The notes beneath the pieces were generated by a model. It was given only the letters and a program-made list of their open reading frames with translations, was not told the origin of the DNA and made no database searches. A stretch of DNA of 28,027 nucleotides from Actinomycetota bacterium (GTDB taxonomy: Bacteria; Actinomycetota; CADDZG01; WHSQ01): contig JADDQX010000011.1 of the NCBI GenBank assembly GCA_016781115.1, forward strand, positions 1-28,027, in the 5' to 3' direction. The translations under genes were made by a program, and so were the position numbers. Below, in pieces: positions 8,401 through 15,263 of the stretch (position 1 is its first letter; every line of letters begins with the position of its first letter).

Positions 8401-9755
8401 TCCTGACGATCGGAGCTTCGTTCGCGTCATCGAAGATGGCCGACGCGACGCACCTGTACGGGCTCGATTGCGGCGGTGGCGGGCTTCGCCCGCTGGAAGC
8501 GGTCCCGCAGTGCGGCGACGTCGTGACGGGAGACGACCAAGAAAGGGTCGAGCGGCTCTTCTTCATGATCCGCAGCGAAATCCAGCGCCGGAGAGCGATG
8601 TTCGCAGAGAGCCGAGTCACGGGGATCGACGGATTCGTGCGCGCTAGGGGTGAGACGGTTCCTCGGCTCCTGATCCTCGTCGACGACTACGGCGCGTTCG
8701 CGTCCGCGTTCGAACGGGTGAACCTGGGGGAGCTGATCGACCTGCTCCCCCAGCTGGTGTCCGAGGGCCGCGCCGCCGGCGTCCATTTCTTCATCAGCGC
8801 GACACGGCGCGCTTCGGTCCCGGCGGCTCTCGCGGCTGCAGTTGGAAAGAAGATCGTGCTCCGCCTTGGAGACGCCGATGATTACGCCGCCTTGGGACTC
8901 GACCGGCGCAGCTGGCGCAACTTCGAGTGGGGGCCGGGCCGAGGGTTCATCGATGGGATCGAGTTCCAGGCGGCAACCGTTGGTTCCGATCCCGCGCCGG
9001 AGGCGGTGGAGCGGGCACTGAAGGCGATCGCCGCAGAACCCGCGCAACGACTCCCCCGGCCCCCCGCCGTCACGCTCCTGCCGCGATCGCTCCCGATAGC
9101 AGATCTTCCTCCGGCACCCGAGCCGTGGGTGGCAACCGTCGGGGTCAGGGAGACCGATCTTTCCGCCGCTCACGTAGACGTCACGCACGGTCATGTGGTG
9201 GTCGCAGGGCCTTATCGCAGTGGTCGGTCCACCGCGCTCGCCACGATCGCGACTTCGCTGCGGGCCTCGACCGAGGACATCGACCTGCTACTGCTCGCAC
9301 CCAGACGAACCCCTCTGTTGCAGCTCGATCTATGGGACGAGGTAGCACAAGGCACAGAGAGGTGTGAAGAAGTGGTGAACGAGCTGGCAGAGGCGCGACC
9401 AGCCGTGGCGCGACGCGGGTTGGTGGTGATCGTCGACGACGCGGAGGAGCTTGCGGACGGAGCGGTCGCCTACTCGCTGGAGCCGTTGGTGAAGAAGGCG
9501 CGCGACACGAACCGGCGGTTCGCGATCGCAGCTGAGTCTCGGTCGCTTCATCGCGCCTTTGGGGGATGGCTCACAGAGGTCCGCAAAGACAAGCACGGGG
9601 TGCTGCTCGACCCAGAAGTCGATCTCGACGGCGACCTATTCGGGGTCAAGCTTCCGCGGCGACAGAACCGATCTTTCCCACCGGGACGCGGGTATCTCGT
9701 GTCGCGGCGAGGCCTCGAACTCGTTCAGATCGCCACGCCGCTCGGCGACGTCTAG
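5481..9755 (+). CDS. ubiquitin-like/FHA/triple-ATPase type VII secretion motor (EccC/EssC-like)
   Basis: A 1424-residue membrane ATPase of the FtsK/SpoIIIE-EccC class that powers export of WXG100 proteins. Residues 7-82 look like a YukD/EsaB ubiquitin-like fold, with a beta hairpin, one helix and an end reading RLEPDAPMAEAELLRGDVLCL. Residues 100-190 form an FHA phosphothreonine-binding domain with GRS 124-126, SRAH 139-142 and NSTNGT 158-163. Two TM helices lie at about 240-258 and 264-281. Module 1 has Walker A GTTGAGKS (652-659), LLIDYKGGAAF, and Walker B with D758-E759. Module 2 has GAAGSGKT (964-971) and D1068-D1069. Module 3 has a degenerate GPYRSGRS (1243-1250), with Arg for the Walker Lys. 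The GTG start follows a GGGAGAGG ribosome site. The stop shares a CTAG with the convergent WXG100 gene. Confidence 0.93.
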   Translation: MERSGNRATIELVLRRPDGAERDVAMTFSPETLVAEAAAALAAHAGVPDATELFVARQRRRLEPDAPMAEAELLRGDVLCLSEPGAPRGGPVEAPDDDVLELVAVGGPSMGSRWPLPPHGCVIGRSRDCDITVEDPAMSRAHLQIEIDGSSVRLTDRNSTNGTFIDGVRISDGHLLGANDVVEAGASLLKVERAEPRAGTRAPVADGWIRFNRPPRLRPGAVDTALVIPAPPAAAEKPRLPLVAAGIPLVIALVLWQLFPDNPGLLVIMALSPAMAVASYVEERRRGSRHRGRDESAWRRRVDDVIATLEEARVEAARRLRASAPDASDLERRAHHVEPSLWERRPRDDDFMLLRTGWGDRSWSPDLQREPGGSDALRREVEERLTPALVLPSVPLTLSLRSPTVTGLCGDRPAVDALTRWWLVQIATLHSPEDVSVVGLFADDESAAWSWTGWLPHTRAAPGSPAAGLQEVLGVIERRRSAGARVSTELTQMVVIVRGGVDVPASSLARLLQEGPAAGVSVVWLGAHPEDLPGECSSIVEVTSLSGDVSSTFTDGTRGQTGAAEGLDEATARGIALAVAPIREVRAAEARRTLADQVSLFDVLGVAEPSEGWVTGRWAAADHDLRAPIGLGHDATATLDLLHDGPHALVAGTTGAGKSELLQTWVAALAATYPPDRLNLLLIDYKGGAAFKDLHRLPHAVGFVTDLDGHLAERALVSLNAELKGRERALRAVAARDVAELEHQRAPGTPPRLVLVIDEFATLVKELPSFVDGVVDLAQRGRSLGIHLLLATQRPAGVITDAVRANTNLRIALRVADEADSHDVIGAADAAHIPRRVPGRTYVRRGHGELEEIQTAFGGVPVTRAARGVEVRDLWSEPSRSRDAATSTSQLQLLVRAIADAAEEANLPRPQSPWLPPLPAPIPLAHLRPQENLAVVGLLDEPQLQRQRPALLTLDDDGGCIVFGAAGSGKTSLLLTIGASFASSKMADATHLYGLDCGGGGLRPLEAVPQCGDVVTGDDQERVERLFFMIRSEIQRRRAMFAESRVTGIDGFVRARGETVPRLLILVDDYGAFASAFERVNLGELIDLLPQLVSEGRAAGVHFFISATRRASVPAALAAAVGKKIVLRLGDADDYAALGLDRRSWRNFEWGPGRGFIDGIEFQAATVGSDPAPEAVERALKAIAAEPAQRLPRPPAVTLLPRSLPIADLPPAPEPWVATVGVRETDLSAAHVDVTHGHVVVAGPYRSGRSTALATIATSLRASTEDIDLLLLAPRRTPLLQLDLWDEVAQGTERCEEVVNELAEARPAVARRGLVVIVDDAEELADGAVAYSLEPLVKKARDTNRRFAIAAESRSLHRAFGGWLTEVRKDKHGVLLDPEVDLDGDLFGVKLPRRQNRSFPPGRGYLVSRRGLELVQIATPLGDV

Positions 9756-10015
9756 GAGCCGGCCTGGATCAGCGCCTCTCGCCGTCGAGCCACCTCGACG
9801 CCCGCCTCTTGAAGCGCGGCCTGAAGCTTCCTCAACGCCGGCTCGAATTCCCCTGCCCACGCCTCACGGAAGCGGTCGGCCGCGGGGCCCTTCCACCAGG
9901 TGTTGTTGAGCTCACCCCGGATCGACGCGGTCAGCTCCTGCACGGCTTGCGTCTGCCGGTCGAAATTCCCCTTGAGAGACTGGAGCTGCCCTAGCTCACC
10001 GCCGATGGTCGACAC
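9752..10015 (-). CDS. WXG100 family protein (ESAT-6-like)
   Basis: An 87-residue helical hairpin protein of the WXG100 family, the typical substrates or co-effectors of type VII secretion. The central turn reads NNTWWKGPAADRFREAW with W41-K42-G43, flanked by two heptad-like amphipathic helices (about 5-37 and 45-82). GTG 10013-10015 was chosen as the start because GGAAGGGGAAG precedes it and the family begins about there; an upstream ATG adds 19 unlike residues. No C-terminal YxxxD/E secretion signal is present (the protein has no Tyr), so it may depend on a partner or be a structural component. It is convergent with the motor gene (stops overlap by 4 bases) and divergent from the kinase gene over a 66-base gap. 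Confidence 0.88.
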   Translation of the reverse strand: MSTIGGELGQLQSLKGNFDRQTQAVQELTASIRGELNNTWWKGPAADRFREAWAGEFEPALRKLQAALQEAGVEVARRREALIQAGS

Positions 10016-10081
10016 GATTCTTCCCCTTCCGCTCGTCCTCTGGAGGAACCTACCAACATCCCGTCGAACCATCAGCGAGAC

Positions 10082-11878
10082 ATGACCGAGCGCGACCCGT
10101 ACGAGCGCCTAGACCACTTCCTTCCGCGCCCTGCCGAGGTCGAGATCGAGGGCTACGACCTGCTCGGCCCCCTTGGAGAAGGTGGCTTCGGCCGCGTCTT
10201 TCGCGCGCGGCAGCTTGCCTTCGACCGGGAAGTCGCGGTGAAGGTGCTGAACGCGTCGGGTTTGCACGACGACACCGCCCGTCGTTTCGAGCGAGAGTGC
10301 AGAGCCGTCGGGAGCTTGTCCGGCCATCCGAACATCGTGACGGTGCTCGATTCCGGGATCACCTCGTGGGGCCGGCCGTTCATAGTGATGGACCACATGG
10401 CGGGCGGGTCCTTCGCACAGCGCCTCGCTCGTGGAGATCGGCTGGACGTCCTGGCAGCAACGGAGACCGTGGTGAAGATCTGCGGCGCAGTCGAAACGGC
10501 TCACCGAGGCGGCATCCTTCATCGAGACATCAAGCCCGAGAACGTCTTGCTGTCGGCCTACGGCGAGCCCAAGCTCGGTGACTTCGGGGTCGCATCGATC
10601 CCGGACGGCTACCAGACCCACACCGGAGTGATCACGGCGAGCCTTGCGCACGCGGCGCCCGAGACGCTCGAAGGGGGCAGGGCCACTCCTGCCGTGGATA
10701 TCTACGCGCTCGGGTCTACGTTGTTCATGCTGATCACCGGACGGCCGGCATTCGCCTCTGAGGAACACAGCGGGTTGCAGAGCCTGATCGCGAGGACGCT
10801 CACCCAGCCCGTTCCCGACCTGCGAGCCGAGGGGGTGCCGGATCAGATCTGTGGCGTGATCGAGAAAGCCATGGCCAAAGAGCCCGGCGAGCGATACGCG
10901 ACGGCGGCCGCTCTCGGCGACGCCCTGCGGGCCGCACAGGCCGACCTCGGCGTTTCTCCGACGGAGATGGTGCTCGCGGAGCCTTCACCAGAGCTCGTCG
11001 CTCAAGCCGCCACGTATGCATCCGATGGCCTCACCGGGTCCCGGACCCAGATACGCAACCGTCCCGTCCTTTCTCCGGCCGCGCCCGCGGCGCGTCGGCG
11101 TCCGTTGTGGAAGAGCCCCCTCGTCGCTGCCTCGCTTCTGTTATTGCTCGCCGCCGGCACCGGCAGCGCGCTGACCGCGCGGCAATCGCGAGACGTTCCC
11201 GTCGCGGCGACCTCGGCTTCCGGCGACAGCGAGGACAGTTCCGAGACCGCGCCCGAAGTTGGTTCCGTAGACACGAAACCCAAACAACGCGTTGCAGACG
11301 CGAGCGCCCAACGGCCGCGCCCTCGGCGAGACGGCGCGGGAGCGGCCGGGAGCGTCTACGGGGGCAACGTTTCGATCCCGTCATCGGGTGGAGGCGAGAC
11401 ATCGACCACGGGGTCTCCCGGCGGGTCGTCTGCAGGGGGCGGTGCGGCCGCATCAAACGATGGTGGAGGCGGTGCAACGAGCGGCAGTGGAGGTAGCGGT
11501 GGCGGAGGCGGTGGAACCTCCGAGCCGAAACCCGACCCCGTTCCGGTCGCGACCCTTCAGCTGTGGCACCTCTTCAGCGACGACAGGTACTACTTCACGA
11601 GCGATCAGGGAGAGAAGAACCGGGCGAGTGGCTACTACTCGGGCTCTCACGTCGAGGCCGTGGTGTGGGAGAGCGGCGGCTCGGGCATGAGACGGATCTG
11701 CTTCGGAGACGGCCGTTGCGGAGGCTGGGTGTACGCAGAGCCCCCCGAGGGCCTGGCAACGCGTCCGCTGTATTCGTTCATCGCGCGCCACGGCGACTAC
11801 TACACGACGAACCCCGACGAGATACCGCCGGGGTACAGCGGATACCGCCTCTACGTGTTCGGCTACGTCCCGCGCTAG
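10082..11878 (+). CDS. AfsK/PknK-like membrane Ser/Thr kinase with extracellular C-terminal domain
   Basis: A 598-residue receptor-type Ser/Thr kinase. The cytoplasmic kinase domain (about 25-288) has the Gly loop GEGGFGRV, K54 in VAVKVL, HRDIKPEN with catalytic D149, DFG at 167-169 and APE at 192-194. The wording of the REVAVKVL, RRFERE, LSGHPNIV and ASLAHAAPE motifs is like the AfsK/PknK group. One TM helix lies at about 346-364. A low-complexity Gly/Ser/Thr linker follows to about 480, then a domain at 490-598 with two repeats of the FxxDxYYFTS / GDYYTTNPDE type that resemble DUF5648. The outside domain probably senses a cell-wall or external ligand. The neighbouring secretion motor has an FHA domain that could read its phosphorylation (inference). 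The stop overlaps the convergent dehydrogenase by CTAG. Confidence 0.9.
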   Translation: MTERDPYERLDHFLPRPAEVEIEGYDLLGPLGEGGFGRVFRARQLAFDREVAVKVLNASGLHDDTARRFERECRAVGSLSGHPNIVTVLDSGITSWGRPFIVMDHMAGGSFAQRLARGDRLDVLAATETVVKICGAVETAHRGGILHRDIKPENVLLSAYGEPKLGDFGVASIPDGYQTHTGVITASLAHAAPETLEGGRATPAVDIYALGSTLFMLITGRPAFASEEHSGLQSLIARTLTQPVPDLRAEGVPDQICGVIEKAMAKEPGERYATAAALGDALRAAQADLGVSPTEMVLAEPSPELVAQAATYASDGLTGSRTQIRNRPVLSPAAPAARRRPLWKSPLVAASLLLLLAAGTGSALTARQSRDVPVAATSASGDSEDSSETAPEVGSVDTKPKQRVADASAQRPRPRRDGAGAAGSVYGGNVSIPSSGGGETSTTGSPGGSSAGGGAAASNDGGGGATSGSGGSGGGGGGTSEPKPDPVPVATLQLWHLFSDDRYYFTSDQGEKNRASGYYSGSHVEAVVWESGGSGMRRICFGDGRCGGWVYAEPPEGLATRPLYSFIARHGDYYTTNPDEIPPGYSGYRLYVFGYVPR

Positions 11879-13089
11879 CTTTTGTCGACCAGCTTCAGGA
11901 TCTCGCCGGAGCCGATGTCGGTCGCGTAGAGCTCGCCGGCTTCGTCCTGGCCGAAGGAGCTGAGCGCTCTCTCGCTCGTGTAGACGAGATCCGGCTCGAC
12001 GGGACGGGTCACCGCGGAATCGATCGCCCAGATCGACCCAGAACAGTAATCGGCGAACAGATACGCGCCCTGCATGTCGGGGAACTCGCTCCCGCGGTAC
12101 ACGAACCCGCCGGTCACGGAGCATCCCTCGTCGTGGCCGTACTCGGTGATGGGCAGCACCAGCCCACGTGGATCGCAGGCACCATCGAAGCACCGGCTGC
12201 CCTCCATCTCGTTCCATCCGTAGTTGAGCCCCGCCTCGTCCGCCGCCACACGATCGATCTCCTCCAGCTCGCCCTGGCCCACATCGCCCACCCACAGCGT
12301 CTCCGCCTGCGGGTCGAAGCTGAAGCGCCAAGGGTTCCTCAACCCGTACGCCCAGATCTCAGGTAGGCCTCGAGAGCCGTCGGCGAACGGGTTGCCCGGT
12401 GGGATCGAATACGGGTCCCCGCGGTCCACTTCGATGCGCAGCAACTTGCCCAACAAGGTCTCCAGCGACTGCCCGTTCTCGTGAGGGTCTCCACTGGAGC
12501 CGCCGTCACCCGTTGCTATGTAGAGATAGCCGTCCGGCCCGAAGGCGAGATGGCCACCGTTGTGGTTCGGGAACGGCTGATCGATCTGCAGGAGGACGCG
12601 TGCGGAATCTGGGTCGGCCGCCGACCCGTCGGGGTTGGCGCGGTACTCCGCCACCACGGTGTCGCCGGCGCGGTCCGTGTAGTTAACGAAGAAACGGCCG
12701 TTGTCCTCGTACTTCGGGTGGAAGGCGAGGCCAAGCAGGCCCCGCTCGCCGCCCGCTTGCGTCTCCTCCGACAGGTCCAAGAAGACCTCGCCAGTCGTAC
12801 TACCAGGCTCCACCACTTTGATCCTTCCGCCTTGCTCCACGACGAACATGCGGCCCGTGCCGTCACCAGAAGACGTGAACAGCAACGGGGCTTCGAAGTC
12901 CTCGAGGAAAGGCTGCAAAGAGAGCTCCAGCGCCTTCACGTCTAAACGCGCGCTGGGAGCCGAGCCCTCACCGACATCTGCAGGCGGGGATGGACTCGTC
13001 ACGACCACCGGCGCCTCCCGGCTGTCGTTCTGGCGGCACGCACCAATCAGCACCAGTAGCGCGAGCAAGAGAAACGCTGTCTTCCGCAT
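11875..13089 (-). CDS. PQQ-dependent sugar dehydrogenase (GSDH/Hedgehog-interacting-like), lipoprotein
   Basis: A 404-residue six-bladed propeller of the soluble glucose/aldose sugar dehydrogenase family, which oxidises sugars using bound pyrroloquinoline quinone. Seen are a lipoprotein signal ending LIGAC (Cys18), RGLLGLAFHP (116-125), the catalytic-type NHNGGHLAFGPDG with H176, GDGGSSGDP, and GLRNPWRFSFDP (249-260). These include the expected base and PQQ-site residues. The start ATG 13087-13089 fits the signal peptide; a longer upstream frame runs through the divergent protease gene and is rejected. Substrate is open, and no PQQ biosynthesis gene is in the window. It is convergent with the kinase gene (4-base overlap) and divergent from the CPBP gene. 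Confidence 0.92.
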   Translation of the reverse strand: MRKTAFLLLALLVLIGACRQNDSREAPVVVTSPSPPADVGEGSAPSARLDVKALELSLQPFLEDFEAPLLFTSSGDGTGRMFVVEQGGRIKVVEPGSTTGEVFLDLSEETQAGGERGLLGLAFHPKYEDNGRFFVNYTDRAGDTVVAEYRANPDGSAADPDSARVLLQIDQPFPNHNGGHLAFGPDGYLYIATGDGGSSGDPHENGQSLETLLGKLLRIEVDRGDPYSIPPGNPFADGSRGLPEIWAYGLRNPWRFSFDPQAETLWVGDVGQGELEEIDRVAADEAGLNYGWNEMEGSRCFDGACDPRGLVLPITEYGHDEGCSVTGGFVYRGSEFPDMQGAYLFADYCSGSIWAIDSAVTRPVEPDLVYTSERALSSFGQDEAGELYATDIGSGEILKLVDKS

Positions 13090-13158
13090 GCGTGGCAAGG
13101 TAAGCCACGGTCGCGCATAGTTGGCGCGAGACCGACCTGTCGCCCGCGTTCCGGCTGG

Positions 13159-13164
13159 TAGACA
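13159..13164 (+). promoter_or_regulatory. -10-like box for the CPBP protease gene
   Basis: TAGACA ends 6 bases before the GTG start at 13171, a leaderless-type spacing that recurs in the window. No Shine-Dalgarno lies between. No -35 at the standard distance is convincing. Confidence 0.35.
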
Positions 13165-13170
13165 TGACGC

Positions 13171-13902
13171 GTGGACACCACCCCCGCGCCCGTCGCGGTG
13201 ACTGCGCCTGCGCGGGTCCCGTGGCGGGGCCGAGATCTTCTCTATGCAGCTGTTGCCGGGTTCGTCCTGGCCTTCTTTCTGGCGGTGCCATTCGCGCTCG
13301 CGACGTTCGGACGGGGCCGCGAGCTCTCGTTCGCACACCTCGCGGGCATCGGGATCGCGGTGTATGTAGCCCTGTTCGCGTCCACCTGGTACTTCGCCCT
13401 CAGACAACGCGGCGGGACCTTGGCTGATGCAGGTTTCCGAAGCGTCGATCCGAGGACCTTGCTGAAGATGGTGCCGGTGACGATCGGGGTGATGGGACTG
13501 ATCGCGGGGGTGGTAGCGATCAGCGCGACCTTCTTCGGAGACGTCCCGACCGCGCAGGACCAGATCGTGGGAGGCGCAACGTCGATCACATTGGTCGAGT
13601 TCGCATGGCTGTTCGCGCTCGGCGCCGTAGCGGCCCCCATAGTGGAGGAGTTCCTGTTCAGGGGGATCGTTTACCGGTTGCTGCGCGACCGACTGCCGGT
13701 GCTTGGTGCCGTGGTTGTCTCCGCGGTCGCGTTCGCGCTGCTCCACCTCATCATCCCCTTGATCCCCGCCCTCCTCGCGATGGGGATCGTGTTGGCAGCG
13801 CTCGTGCAGCGATACGACAGCCTGTACCCCGCGATCCTCGTGCACGCGCTCAACAACGGTGTCGCCCTGATCGCGCTCTACGCCTCGATAGGCCGCGGCT
13901 AG
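13171..13902 (+). CDS. CPBP-family intramembrane glutamic/metalloprotease
   Basis: A 243-residue polytopic membrane protein with about seven or eight TM helices. The CPBP (CAAX protease and bacteriocin-processing) motifs are all present: E159-E160 in PIVEEFLFRG with R164, H192 in FALLH, and the C-terminal VHALNN with H225 and N229. These residues form the intramembrane active site. Bacterial members cleave membrane-proximal peptides or take part in bacteriocin self-immunity; the substrate here is unknown. The GTG start is supported by the preceding -10 box and the short N-terminal cytoplasmic tail. The EamA gene begins 10 bases after the stop, so they are likely co-transcribed. Confidence 0.92.
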   Translation: MDTTPAPVAVTAPARVPWRGRDLLYAAVAGFVLAFFLAVPFALATFGRGRELSFAHLAGIGIAVYVALFASTWYFALRQRGGTLADAGFRSVDPRTLLKMVPVTIGVMGLIAGVVAISATFFGDVPTAQDQIVGGATSITLVEFAWLFALGAVAAPIVEEFLFRGIVYRLLRDRLPVLGAVVVSAVAFALLHLIIPLIPALLAMGIVLAALVQRYDSLYPAILVHALNNGVALIALYASIGRG

Positions 13903-13912
13903 AGCAGCGAAC

Positions 13913-14773
13913 ATGGCCATCATCTTGGGGCTGGCAGCCGCGCTCACCTATGGCGCGGCGGACTTCCTCGGAGGACTGGCGACCAAGAGGACGAAGGTGT
14001 GGACGGTCGTCCTGGTGTCGCAGCTGATCGGATCCCTGCTGCTGCTCGCCGCGATCCCATTCTTCCTTGACGTCGCGCCGACCGCGCGTGCGCTTACCTG
14101 GGGTGCCCTCAGTGGCGTCGCCGGCTCGATCGGCGTCGCGCTGTTCTACCAGGGCCTCTCGCTCGGTCGCATGGGAGCGATCGCACCGATCACCGCGGTG
14201 GAGGCGGCGAGCGTTCCGGTCGTGTTCGGGCTCGTGAGCGGCGAGCGCCCCAGTCCCCTGGCGCTGGGGGGAGTGCTCCTGGCGCTGGTCGCGGTCGCGC
14301 TCGTCGCCTCGTCATCGGAGCCCGCGGCCGAAGATGTCTCCGCGTCCCGAACGGAGGGCGCGATGCGAAGCGGCCTCGGCCACGCGCTCGGCGCGGGATT
14401 GGCGTTCGGAGCCTTCTTCATCTTGTTGGACCGGGCGGGAGACGCCACCGGATTGTGGCCGCTCGCAGGAGCGCGTGCCTCGTCTCTCGTCCTCACCTCA
14501 CTGGCCCTGGTCGTGTCCCGCGGGTGGGATCGGCCCGACAGGAGATCGCTGCCCGCGATCGCAGGCGCCGGCGCGCTCGACGTCGCGGCGAACCTTTTCT
14601 ATCTGCTGGGCTCGCAGATAGGGCTGCTGTCCATCGTGGCGGTCCTGACGTCCATGTATCCCGCGACCACCGTGTTGCTGGCGCGGGTGACGCTGCACGA
14701 ACGGCTCGAGCGGACGCAGCTGCTGGGCCTCTCCGTTGCGGTTGCGGGGGTCATCGCGATCGGGGCGGGCTAA
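13913..14773 (+). CDS. EamA/DMT-superfamily transporter
   Basis: A 286-residue membrane protein with about ten TM segments in two homologous halves, each beginning with a small-residue-rich first helix (LAAALTYGAADFLGG near the start, GHALGAGLAFGAFF near 160). This is the EamA drug/metabolite transporter plan. Further signs are VALFYQGLSLGRMGAIAPI in the first half and SIVAVLTSMYPATTVLLARV in the second half, the usual end-of-half motif. Substrate is not deducible. The two halves are joined by a charged cytoplasmic loop (about 138-158). Likely in one operon with the CPBP protease. Confidence 0.92.
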   Translation: MAIILGLAAALTYGAADFLGGLATKRTKVWTVVLVSQLIGSLLLLAAIPFFLDVAPTARALTWGALSGVAGSIGVALFYQGLSLGRMGAIAPITAVEAASVPVVFGLVSGERPSPLALGGVLLALVAVALVASSSEPAAEDVSASRTEGAMRSGLGHALGAGLAFGAFFILLDRAGDATGLWPLAGARASSLVLTSLALVVSRGWDRPDRRSLPAIAGAGALDVAANLFYLLGSQIGLLSIVAVLTSMYPATTVLLARVTLHERLERTQLLGLSVAVAGVIAIGAG

Positions 14774-14854
14774 CGATCCGCGGCTCGTTCCGCTGTCTCG
14801 TCCAGCTCGACTGCGTAGCGTTACGGAACGGCTACACGTGGGTAGGGAGCGACC

Positions 14855-15253
14855 GTGGAGATGACCGCACGCTTCCTGAAGCTCGACCGCGACGAGCAGG
14901 CTCCGGCCAGGGCCCGGGACTGGATCGCGCAGCTGGTCTCCCACCTCCCCACCGACGTGAGCTCCGACATCGTCCTGCTGACGCACGAGCTCGTGACGAA
15001 CGCGGCCAGGTACTCCGACGGCGGCCGGATCTGGCTCGCGGCGCTCGTGCTTCCCGACCTCGTGCGTGTGGAAGTGTCAGACGAGGGTGGAGCCACCGAG
15101 CCGGTGATGATCCCGCCGCAGCCCTACGCCACCTCCGGGCGCGGACTGGTCTGGGTCGATCACCTAGCAGACGGGTGGGGAACAGCCAAAGAGCGCGCGA
15201 CATCGGTGTGGTTCCAGATCGAGCTGCCTTCGAGGAAGCTGACCACCGCCTAG
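14855..15253 (+). CDS. SpoIIAB/RsbW-type ATP-binding regulatory protein
   Basis: A 132-residue single-domain GHKL ATPase of the anti-sigma-factor kinase group. It has the N-box HELVTNAARYS with N49, a G1-like SDEGG (75-79) and a G2-like SGRGLVWVDHLADGWG (94-109). In Actinobacteria such proteins bind sigma factors or phosphorylate anti-anti-sigma (STAS) proteins, and many are of unknown target. No STAS gene is adjacent; the only sigma factor in the window, at 23575-24237, is far away. GTG 14855 is preceded by GGTAGGGAG, a good ribosome site. The ATP-grasp gene begins 10 bases after the stop. Confidence 0.88.
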   Translation: MEMTARFLKLDRDEQAPARARDWIAQLVSHLPTDVSSDIVLLTHELVTNAARYSDGGRIWLAALVLPDLVRVEVSDEGGATEPVMIPPQPYATSGRGLVWVDHLADGWGTAKERATSVWFQIELPSRKLTTA

Positions 15254-15263
15254 GTCGCTTGGC

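Noticed and set aside
11380..11520. Gly/Ser-rich DNA repeat as a possible mobile or recombination element
   Set aside because: It is in frame in the kinase gene and encodes a flexible linker between TM helix and the external domain; no inverted ends or target duplications.
13090..13947. Upstream extension of the sugar dehydrogenase frame (690 codons in total)
   Set aside because: It runs antisense through the CPBP protease gene, shows no domain and precedes the true lipoprotein signal peptide.
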